Positions 12,560-22,900 of a stretch of 64,000 nt of DNA are shown in pieces. The DNA is from Siphonodentalium dalli. Its lineage: Eukaryota; Mollusca; Scaphopoda; Gadilida; Siphonodentaliidae. The notes beneath the pieces are model-generated. The model was not told the DNA's origin. It searched no databases and worked only from the letters and a program-made list of their open reading frames with translations. Where the stretch lies: contig CP136065.1 in the NCBI GenBank assembly GCA_032622095.1, positions 54,867,949-54,931,948 on the forward strand, written 5' to 3'. The position numbers were made by a program, and so were the translations under genes. Each line of letters opens with the position of its first letter. The first letter of the stretch is position 1.

Positions 12560-13210
12560 ATGTTTTTTAATTAAATTCGGAAAAAATATGATGCTCCTAT
12601 CTAGTGGTCACTCAAAAAATCCATATGCAATTTGGTAACGATTGGATGAGGAATATTCCGAATATGGTCTACAGGGTGTGCGAAAAATATTAAAGAGTAA
12701 AATCCAAGATGGCTGTTCGTGGCCATGTTTTTAACAAAATTTCCGAATTTTTCATTAAATTTTTTTTCAAATTCTATAGATCTCGAGGTGGTCCTAAAAT
12801 GTGCCTGTAATTTTCAAACACATTTCTGCAAGGTGTGCCGATTGATTCAAATTTGAAATCCAACTTGAAGATGGCTGCTGGTGGCAATCAATGGTTTCCA
12901 TCTAGAGAGAGAGAGAGGTCACACTGAAGATCCACGTTGGTGATGATTGGATGAGGGATGTGGTCTGCGGAAGGATTTAGTCATGCAATGTGTAAAATCC
13001 AAGATGGTCACTGTCAGCCATGTTTTTCCAACGAAATTCGGAAAAAATTGTATGGTTCCCCATCTGGGGGTAACCCCGAAGATACAAATGAAGTTTGGTT
13101 ACGATCGGATGTGGTCTTATACGTCCAAAAGGATACTGTGCCGTATAAACATCAGATTCAGGGTGTGCCAAAGGCTTTAGTCTTGCAAAGAGTAAAATCT
13201 AAGATGGCTG
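12560..13210. repeat. diverged tandem repeat with motif AAATCCAAGATGGCTG
   Basis: About three units of roughly 170-250 bp. Each contains AAATCCAAGATGGC, a GGCCATGTTTTT stretch, an ATTCGGAAAAAA stretch and a GATGAGG or GGTGTGC block. Single or paired units of the same family recur at 22620..22760 and, inverted, at 59230..59500. Copy 2 of the MULE is inserted in the last unit, so the unit continues after 15063. ORFs here are translations of the repeat. Confidence 0.7.
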
Positions 13211-13219
13211 CTAGCGGCC

Positions 13220-15054
13220 TAGTCCAAGTCTTCTCGTACTAAAACCGGCTAAGATATTGGGATGGAGGTGCCGGTCTTTAGTCCAAGCCCGCTTCTATAC
13301 CAATCCTATCACACGAGTTACGCCCACGATCTGTGGTGTATTTTACTCGATTTACCTAATGAATCAATACATGATGCTATATACATCGGAAAGAGAGACA
13401 TCTTATGGTCATAATGGTGTATAATAATCTAACTTTCATGTTAAAGGTACTCAACCCGATAAAACTCCTCTCAATTACTATTTCAATGGCTTCGGGGGTC
13501 AAAAATATTTGATTCGAGTCGAGGAAGTCACCCATCAAAGCTCAGATTTGTTAGATATCGATTTTAGAAATCTATTATTTTTCATTATCGGGAATTCTTT
13601 CTGGCCCAGAAGACTGTCAAAAATTCGTTATTATTACCCACTTGATTATAGAGTTATCCATCCTTGTCTGTTTGAATAGAATTTTGGCGTAAAATCTCGA
13701 GCAGGTTACCAAATTGACGGCAGTTATTGGTACTCATCTCGAGAACATAAGAATTTTCAAAAATCAATATCTAATAACTCTGAGCTTTGTTTGATGGGTT
13801 CCTCGACTCGAATCAAATATTTTTTACCCCCAAAGCCAAAGAAATAGTAATATAGGACCCTCTGATCGGATTGTTGTTGTTGGAATCTGTTGAGATGGGG
13901 ACCCTCTTTACGGGTTGAGTACCTTTAAATTACGCATAGAATATTCCGGTTGATTGTCGCCAACATCGCTGTTTTTTCTGTTTGTTTACTTAACTGAAAG
14001 CCGAACTCAGGTTCCGAAGAACTTCGGCATTGTCCGGTGTTTGTTCTGAGTATTCTAGTTTCCGTTTCTATATATAGCGCGGGGTTTTCCGAACAAAATA
14101 GCGAAAACCGATCGCCGCAAAGTCCAGTTTCCAATGTGCTTTGAGAACAATTCCCGCACTAAAAACTTAATGACATAATGGAGGATCAGAAAGGTAGTTT
14201 TGTTGACAATTTTCGCAAGCAACTTGTCAAAATTGGAGCAAATTAGAACTCTTGTGTCTGACTTGCCATGCGTGTGATTTTCATCCATGTGCATTTTGAC
14301 TTTTGTGTTGATAAAATAATCGGAGAACCGAATCACACAGTTTCGAAATATAGTTCTTCCGTTTTAGTGGGACTTTTCAAACTTAAGGTTAAAAATTTAT
14401 ACAAATTTTGTTTGATTTTTTGGGTGCTTAACAAGAGCAGTATATTGCTCTGTTCGCTTAGTATATATCTTAATTTCGCTGAAGTCCACCAAATGTGGGA
14501 AATGTAGCACCATATTATTTATTCTAATGGTCGTTGTGTTTACACTGTTTTAAACTTTGAGAGGGTTGTAACTCCCCGTAATTTATTTAATGTATTACAT
14601 TTATATCTTCAATGTTTAATTAATCTATTTATTTTTTATTTATTGACACACATAATTACGATTACAATGGAGAATTCATCGTAATTTGCGTTGTCAGTCG
14701 AAAATCTACGGAATATTTTCAATGGAAAATGCCGAACACAGTTCGCGAGGTCAACTGAGTTCGCATACTTTTAAAAATTTGTAAACATTGCGGTAAATGT
14801 CTCTTTTCGCATTAAATTACCGCTTTCAATTCACAACTGATGTGGGTTTCAGATCAAATAGCATGTCTTCTGTGGAAAATATCCGTTTATTGTCGCAATT
14901 GTGATATTTTATTTCATATAATTGTGGTTTTATTTGAGCGGGTCACTAACGCTTAAGTCATGTCATAAGAATGCATGGGCCTGGAACTCGGACTAAAGAC
15001 CGGCACCTCCATCCCAATATCTTAGCCGGTTTTAGTACGAGAAGACTTGGACTA
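13220..15054. mobile_element. Mutator-like non-autonomous element, copy 2
   Basis: A TIR of about 65 bp starting TAGTCCAAGTCTTCTCGTAC is repeated inverted at the right end. The 9-bp target duplication CTAGCGGCC is exact (13211..13219 and 15055..15063). The target is a unit of the surrounding tandem repeat, so the pre-insertion site can be read directly. The element is 1835 bp, of which 480 bp is a later TTAA insertion. It is longer than copy 1 by an internal block of about 190 bp (about 14390..14580). Part of the interior (about 14178..14390) looks like captured coding DNA but is not one open frame. Confidence 0.92.
13445..13924. mobile_element. 480-bp TTAA-target element nested in MULE copy 2
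   Basis: The ends are AGGTACTCAACCCG and, inverted, CGGGTTGAGTACCT. TTAA is duplicated on both sides (13441..13444 and 13925..13928). MULE copy 1 has the unoccupied site with a single TTAA at 1546..1549, so the insertion is precise and 4-bp duplicating, as for piggyBac. It also has subterminal inverted blocks: CGAGTCGAGGAA near the left and TTCCTCGACTCG near the right, around a loop that has no ORF. Confidence 0.93.
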
Positions 15055-15621
15055 CTAGCGGCCATGTTTAGGCAGCGACAGTGCACATGTACTGACATCA
15101 TAGTCAGTTACTTTTGCCACGGGTGGATCAGCGAAGGATTCCTCTTTCAATTAATACCTCAAACGCCTTTCAATTCCATTTCTATACATATAGCATTAAT
15201 AAATTGTTGAAGACGGGAATTGGGTCTCCCCAATGTTGTCAAAATTCAAGATTGTTAGCACTCGGGACAAGATATCTGACAATTGTGAAGAAAATCCACC
15301 CCATCAAAAATCGATAAAACAATCTACTAACTCATCTAGCGCTCAGTGCCGACTATATCAGCTGATAATTTATCTCTGCATAACAATCATTACATCGTAA
15401 CATTCTTTTAAAGACAAAATCTACAATTCAAGATCCAGGAATGAGAGTGCAAAATTACGTTGAAATATTTATTTATTGCCCACTAATTTTGTTGTTATAA
15501 AAATTCATAATGACGATGTGTTGATTGTTTTGCATAGATAATCTGGGTTTGATTCCCATTGTGTGGTCTTACTTTTACTTATACATTGGGACAGAATCAT
15601 TTGCACTGGCGACACATTGTG

Positions 15622-15858
15622 TTATACCATTTTACTAAACGGATACATAAGAATGGTCTATTATTCATTTGGAGTGGTGTACAGGATAAATTAGCAGATT
15701 ACAAGATAATACAAATGCTGAAGGATTCCTATTCATTGGTGGGAAATGTTCAGATAATAAGTTCAACAAAAAGGCTATACTCATTTGTAGAACTTTGTTT
15801 ATATCTGAACAATTCCAAAGGGAACAACTCAATGAATATTTAGTAAAGTAAAGGTTAA
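15622..15858. mobile_element. diverged TTAA MITE, family of 63729..63994
   Basis: The internal block CATTGGTGGGAAATGTTCAG, followed by ATAATAAGTT, is shared with the MITE at 63729..63994. The inverted TATCTGAACAATTCC block and the right end TTTAGTAAAGTAAAGGTTAA also match. The left end is mutated (TTATACCATTTTACTAAA) where the intact copy reads TTAACCCTTTCTATACTAAA. An old, inactive copy. Confidence 0.65.
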
Positions 15859-15940
15859 TATAGCCAACTCTGTCCAAATACCAAACATGATAAATCAACA
15901 AACTATACCAATGAAGCTTACAGGATGCAGTCTGTCTGAA

Positions 15941-16527
15941 CAGGGGCCTGTACTATAGATATACAATTGCCGTGTTTGAACACGTGTACAAGGTTATGTG
16001 AGGCACACAGAAGGTGTCGATTACCATAGACCTCCACTCTTATTCTTACAGTGAAAAGGCGACTTCTTGCAACGCCTCGTTTACATGCATGGTGACCAAT
16101 AAAATAATAGGTTTACCACATGTGACTTGATTGACCAATGAAAAAAAATATGCCTCGGAGACACTCATTGATATGTTATCGCTAGTGCATGGGTAATCCG
16201 TGTTCAATTGTATTAGTGGTAATCGGTATCCTTTAAATAATCGCTCAGTCAGTACGCCGCAACCGTTCGTGCATTGTGTTATATGTCATCAATGGTTATC
16301 GTCTGTTCCAACAATTCAAGTTTTAAGATGTATTTCAATTTCTAGTTGGGTTGTCATGCAAAATCGCTGGAGTATTATATTGAATACCATTCTGATAAAA
16401 CCCATCGGATATAATCTACTCTATTACAATACAGTGGTCTATTGCACTTCACGCCTCCTGTGTACCTCCCATAACTTTGTACACCTGTTCAAACACGGCA
16501 ATTGTAAATCTATAGTACAGGCCCCTG
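15941..16527. mobile_element. non-autonomous element with about 70-bp TIRs (CAGGGGCCTGTACTATAGAT)
   Basis: The two ends are inverted copies over about 70 bp with a handful of mismatches. They share GCCGTGTTTGAACA and GTGTACAA blocks. The CAGGGG terminus is hAT-like, but the flanks show no convincing 8-bp duplication. A 110-codon ORF at 16200 runs into the right TIR and is not a recognisable protein. Confidence 0.7.
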
Positions 16528-17660
16528 GATAGACAGAATCAAACCTAACTGTATAATATCTGAATTTGTCCTTTCAAAATAATCTAAGAGGCATAACTCC
16601 TGAAATATAATGGGGAACAGACAGGGGTTTCTAATTCATCCAAAAACATGTGTTGAAGCCATGTACCAAATTTAGTCAAAATAAGTAACGTTATCTTAAG
16701 TTATCCCACTTGCTTTGTGAAATGTAAAATTCTTTTGGTAGAAAGGGTCATTATTTGTTGGTATTTTGCATATAGTAAATTAAGAATTGAGTAAAAATTA
16801 AATATTTTATTGACATAAGACTGATGTAATGGGACCTGTGTTACACTCCACAGGTTAAAAGATGAAATGAATAAAATGAACGTAGTTAATTACACGAACT
16901 TCATTACAATGTACTGACGAGAAATATGGATGACCAACAATCTAATTGCAGCCCTGTTGTTGCAATAATTGTGTTACAGATGAATAATGTTGTATTCCAA
17001 ATTAACATTCAGCACATATTGGAAATTTTGATTAAATTCAATAATAATTTAAACAAAATTGTGTGCTTACTTAAAGCGTACCAATATGGTACCAACTAAT
17101 ATTGCTGATAATTCCATCCATGCCGATTGCACCATTTCTGACAACACGTTTGAACTCCGAACATATGTGAATGTTTAATTCGGGATGAATTTTAGCCTAT
17201 GAACAAATGGAAATGTTTTCTGCCAAATAGTCACGTCATATAATTCATATATAAGAATAACATTGAGTGCTGATAATTTGGGTATAAAATTTATGAAAAT
17301 GACTAGTTTATTCTGTAGTGACATCAATCACCTCAGTGGAGTATTGCACATTATTTTAATACGGTTGTTGCTTAATTAACCAGGTTGAATAAAGCCATAT
17401 AAACTTAACTACGATTGGTTAATGCATTCTCAAACTTGATTAAAAATCCACCAACTGGCACAGGCATTAGATTAGGAGGGGGAGAGATGGCATATTTCTC
17501 TCAGATTAACAAGCGTTTATTTGGATCACAACATTAACAGAGATCTTGAAAGAGATAAAAGAGTGACTAATTTCTTTCATGTGCTTGAATCCCTGGTACC
17601 GTACACATAGCATATGATACACTGTGCTTAAAATCAATCAATGGTTGAGATAATAAACTT
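16528..17660. other. intergenic, no feature recognised
   Basis: AT-rich sequence with no long ORF, no clear inverted repeat and no similarity to other parts of the window that I could see. It lies downstream of the ALYREF 3' end. Confidence 0.4.
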
Positions 17661-17920
17661 TTAACCCTCCATGACTGGCGCTTCCTGAAATGTTGTGAAA
17701 ACCCTGTGCCAATGCATTCTGTTATATATGCAAGTCTCCCATAGGGAGCCTCGCATATATAAGAGAATACACTGGCCTAACAATATTTACCTTGATATTA
17801 TAAGCCAGTGCATTCTCTTATATATTCAAGGCTCCCCATGGGAGACACATATATAAGAGAATTCACTGACACAACATCTTTAATGCTGCACAAGCACAGC
17901 TCCTGTCATGAAAGGGTTAA
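17661..17920. mobile_element. TTAA MITE (TTAACCCTCCATGACTGG...CATGAAAGGGTTAA)
   Basis: A 260-bp element bounded by TTAA, with imperfect TIRs TTAACCCTCCATGAC and GTCATGAAAGGGTTAA. Internally it has inverted and direct blocks built from ATATATAAGAGAATNCACTG and CCCATGGGAG. Sister copies lie at 63062..63280, 63298..63402 (partial) and 35536..35615 (fragment). Confidence 0.85.
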
Positions 17921-18050
17921 AAAGCCATGACTTTTTTTTAACAGAAGAATCAGGATCCTGGTATAATACAAATTTCAAGAAAAAAAGTAGATTGAATGCT
18001 TGTTCAGAATTGTTCAATATTTAATATACATTAATGCCATAAATAATCGA

Positions 18051-18116
18051 CTCCTTAACCACAGCAGAATTATGGGTCGATAATTTAGGGCATTACTGTT
18101 GGTCACAATACAGGCT
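18051..18116. mobile_element. relic of the Tc1-type hairpin MITE
   Basis: GACTCCTTAACCACAGCAGA followed by ATTATGG matches one arm of the MITE at 63450..63667. The rest of the element has been lost. Confidence 0.55.
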
Positions 18117-19288
18117 GAAGAGTTCACAGGCCTTAACCCTTTTTCCAGACCGATTTTTTTTTATACCTGTTCATTTGTTTGATTGGTCCCATGGCAATAA
18201 ATTGTTTGTAAAATCATTCATTTTAATGAATAAATATATTGAAAATTAAGGACGAAGTAAGTATAAACTCTTTGTACAGAAGAAATACACCACTTGACAA
18301 AAAGTTGTCCAGAGTTTAAATATGGGCCCTTGAATTTACATTGATATGACAGAGCTGCTTGAGCAAAAACTTTCCAATGACCTCAATGTTATGATTGTTA
18401 TCTGTTATTACGGAGTTAAGGCACACAAAACAAAATGTAGCTGAGAATCATTAATATTATGCCCACATGTATGTCAACATGTAGGAAATAATACTTATGT
18501 CGAATAAATTAAAGTTTGAACTAGACACACAGGTAAATAGTAATCAAGCCAAAATATAGTGATGGCAGGGAGGTTATATTTTATGATTCACAAGCCAATA
18601 CATTTTTGGCGCAAAAAAAGTTGAATGTGACCAAACCTGGTATATCGGGCAGAAAGTGATGTGGTGATGTGAAATCAAGTACTTTTCGTCAGTAGAGCTT
18701 AATGGTTGTGAAGTGGATTCAGTCTAGTGATCGATAAGGAAATGTGAGTAAGTAGTGGAAATACGATTTATGAAAACAAAATTCAAGTATTTGACCTTGC
18801 ATGTTAAGCAACAGCAATTTAATAGCCTTGTTTATGAACCCAACCTGAAACCTTTTTTTCCAATATTGTTAAACAAATATAAAACAGAATACTGATTCAA
18901 ACGGTTTATGTTAGTGGTCACTAGAATATGAAGCATTTTGTGACGAAAATAGTTGATGGGAAAGTCTATTCTTTTGTGTCCTCATCTTTTCCATTATGTC
19001 AGCTGTTCACGGGATGAAATACCTTAGTTGATTTGTATAAATTGAATAAAACATTGTTTCCAAAAGTGTTGTGAAATTCATGCAGCTTTCCAATATTGTC
19101 TATCGTTAAGGTGGTGATAAATAGTTTTATTAATATTTTTTTCACTTCCTGCAGTTTTTCCTGCATCTAATTTTTTCCCCACTCAATGTTTGTAAAGCTG
19201 GTCTCACTGACATGGCTAATAATGGTCAGTAAATGACTGACAGGTGTATCCAGAAGAAGAAGAAACATTCATTGTAACAAGAGCTGTT

Positions 19289-19294
19289 TTTATT
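19289..19294 (-). promoter_or_regulatory. ALYREF: candidate polyadenylation signal of ALYREF
   Basis: This is the first canonical AATAAA on the minus strand downstream of the proposed stop codon (19914..19916), about 620 nt away. The 3' UTR length and the actual cleavage site cannot be read from the sequence alone. Confidence 0.35.
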
Positions 19295-19913
19295 TCATAT
19301 AAAAAATGGAAACAAGATTTATGGAATTTTTCTTTATACTGGAAAATTTTCAGTGTAAATGATATGGGAATTGGCTTGCTGGACAAGAGTGCTATCACTT
19401 TAGAATTCAGTTTTGTTATTTAGCTAGTTAAAAGTATTCTAGGGTATCTTGACTAACAAAATAAACTGGAAAGAAAGATTCTTCAAAACAATTTCAGAAT
19501 GATGATAAATGGCAATTACATGAAGTTGAACATCAATGTGTGAAGAATAATTCCTTAGAATTCACATTTCTTCAACAGATCAGTGCTTATTTCACCTGTA
19601 ATAAGCAACCTAATTGAACACGAAACAAATTTTATGCTAGAATGATAGAATCATCCAGAATAACTGTCATTTAACATTGGGTGGACACAACAGTGTTTTA
19701 CTTCAGCATCTGTGATAGATAACCAGGGCTAATTCTGTTCCCCTCACATGGTCAATTCTCACAGGATAGTCAGCATATTCAGAAGCAAGACTGCTTGGAG
19801 TTCTGTCAGCGAAAACTTACACGCAAATCGCACTTCCATGTGAGTTGTGAGTTGATGCTGGTGGATGGCTGAATTCATCTTAATGTACAGTTAGATTCTA
19901 TGTCGAGTGAGCA

Positions 19914-19928
19914 TCATTCTGTATCCAT
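19914..19928 (-). CDS. ALYREF: ALYREF coding exon 6, 15-nt terminal coding segment (MDTE-stop)
   Basis: A pyrimidine-rich tract ending AACTTTTAG is followed by ATG GAT ACA GAA TGA. Joined in phase 0 to exon 5 it gives LDAYKMDTE-stop. Vertebrate ALYREF ends in a comparable MDT tail, so this tiny coding segment is the expected C-terminus. The 3' UTR would continue toward lower coordinates. Without it, exon 5 would read through its donor. Confidence 0.82.
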   Translation of the reverse strand: MDTE

Positions 19929-22900
19929 CTAAAAGTTATAGGAGCAAAATGTCAATAAACAATTGGTTTTGACTAAACATGAGAATTATCTGATTCATTG
20001 GAAAAAGTGAGTATATATAATAGTACTAATGATCCCTGCCCTGTTAATAAGCAAAAATTTGCCTACATTAGAAAATTGCCTATGGTAGCAATAGACGATT
20101 TCCAGCACTTTTGCCAACCTGGGAGGGGGTACTGTACTTCAAATCAATGCTGAGCCATTATCTTTGGCATAGGTCCCATCAAGCATGTTTTAATTTCGAC
20201 AGAAATTTTAGGTGTAATCATTTGTCTGTACTTTAGCTTCTTCATACAATTTGTCATTGAGTTATGCCCCTTGGTTTGCACACACACAACGCTCAATTTG
20301 ACCCATTTTTTAAAACTCAAATTGACCATTTTCAACCCAATACAGACCATGATAGAGATAATGTCAGTAAATAAGCTTCTTCCACCTGATAGAGCTATGT
20401 TAGAGCTGAGAAATATTTGAAATAGAAAAAAAGTTATATCAATTAGAAAAAAATGACAGAATTCAGGGGAGAGAAATCGGGCTATTTTCCTGTAACCAAT
20501 AACACAGAGTTGGCCTTCACTGAATACGAAAACCCTGTTGCGTATCCAAATTTTTCACTTTTTTGAGAAATTTCCCAGTTTTGTAAAATAATTAAACCTT
20601 CAAACCAGTAATGACACAGTTAACACATGCTACACTGGCTGTTATGCCTCCCAGATACTTATTTTTCAGACCCCTTACAACCTGTGAAATCGTGTATTGC
20701 TACCTATGCCAGAATTTTGTCCTCGACTTGAAAAGCCAAGGATCGACATAGCTGCATGCTCTCCACATATAACTTCAATTTTACAGGTTCGCATGGAACT
20801 AAATATCTGTGCCAAATAAAAAAAAATTCACGGGATAATGAAGGACTACAAGTTCGGACAAAATTATGCAAGATCTAAACAATTTCATATATAATCGCAA
20901 GTTCCCATGGTACTAATATATGTGTCAACTTTTAAAAAATTGACAGAAAAATGTAGGAATAAAAGCTCAGACAAAGTTGCGCCAACAGAGGGACGGACAA
21001 GCTGATTCCTATATTAGGTCCTGTTGACCTAACTTCCACAATAGAACACAAGACATTTGAAGACAATATCTGCAATTTGTTTCAGTTTTGCACAAAACTT
21101 TGGCAGATTTGAAATTTTTCTTGGCTAAAAAATATTTGAGTTTATTTTTGCCTGGGTATTTACCTTCGCTCAGGCGACGGCAATTTACAGGGCTAGATAG
21201 ATCCATACAATTCATTAGCATGCGATATAATCTGAATTTAAAATAACTTTTTTATGCGAGCAAATCCATACTCATCAACAGAAAATTAAAGCAAACAGTT
21301 GAAGTTGGCTTTCAATGAAAATTCAGCCAATTTCTGTTAAATAGTCCTGGAAAGCTTTCAGACTTTATTCGTTGTTGAAGAGCATTCGCTAGGTGAATAG
21401 AATATTATTGAAATTCCGTAGATCAAATAATAAATGTCACATGTCAGTATTATGAAGATGTCAAAATTTTACTTTATATATGTATGGTATTTACCAGAAA
21501 ATTTATACAAAGTGTTATTAGTAATGTTCTATTTTATTTTTAATAGAAATTCTTTCTATTTTTTAATGTTCTTCCCACTGTTCTTCTTGGTATTAAATGA
21601 CGGTTCAACAATATTTGTATGATTTTCAACTGTACCAACCATGAACACATTAAGTATTTCTGATAAATACATCTGTTTGTGTTATAACTAACATGGAGCG
21701 AACACATACCTTATAGGCATCTAACTGAGCATCTAATTCTTCCAGCGTTAGAGTGCTCTTTTCACGTCCCCTACCTCTGCCTCTGCCTCGACCTCGACCT
21801 CGACCAAGACCTCTACCACCACTTTCTGACCTCACACTCTGGAATCTGCAATCAAAAAGACATACTAGTATAGAGTACTTATTTCAGAGTTTCAAGCTAA
21901 CAATTCAGGGCATATATTTCATCTGATTTTGCGAGAATCCATACATACTTTTTCACGAGAATCAACACTGAGAATCAAGGGTAATTTGCGAGAATATTTA
22001 CGAGAATCTAGATTTGGTTTCTCGATGAAATATAAGCCCAGCAATTTAGTGCCAAATTGAAACATTGGCAGGATGAAACGCAAACTTAAAATAACTCCAG
22101 AAAGGAAAATGCATTCAAATCTGATAACCCATGGCAGAGATTTGCGCTGACAGACAAAAACAAAACTAAGATTTCAAGATAAACAAAGAAAACGCGAAAA
22201 AAATGTCATTTGCCCTTCAGTTGAAACGGCTCATGGTGACGAGCCTCCATACCAAATTTCATTAAAATCCAATATCCCACAGATGAGATATCTGCAAGGA
22301 CAGACACATCATTTGAACAATATGACATTTGAATTTTATACACAAAAAGAAATATTTAGTCCTTTATCCAGATGCATGGACACCCACTGTAGTGTATCAC
22401 AGTGTCACTTTAAAATCAGAATACTAACAGTATTTTTCAAGTAAATTGATGAAAATGCTATCTCATAAAGGCAAACCGGTATGTGACTATTAATTCCATC
22501 AACCAAAAACAGGATAAAATGAAAGTGTCAATGACACTGTAGCTCAACTTTGAGAAGGGGGTCATTTAGAAAAAAATGTAATAGATTGCAGTTAATGAGA
22601 GAATTAATAATAAGAAAAGTTAAACAAGATGGCTGCTGTTGGCCATGTTTTTCGACACAATTCAGAAAATATTTATAGCTCCCATCTAATCGTCACTCAG
22701 AAGACTTGATCTGTGCTCAAAATGAACATGAGAATTTAATCATCCTTCAGTGATGTGCCCAAATGATATTAATCTAAAGGCCTGCAGTACAAAGACAATA
22801 ACATCGACCATCTTCCCTTCACACTATCTACTTGCAAAATGTAGTTCTCTATCCATCCAAAAATTGCTATTAGGCCAAAACAAAAAGATTGTATGTTTCC

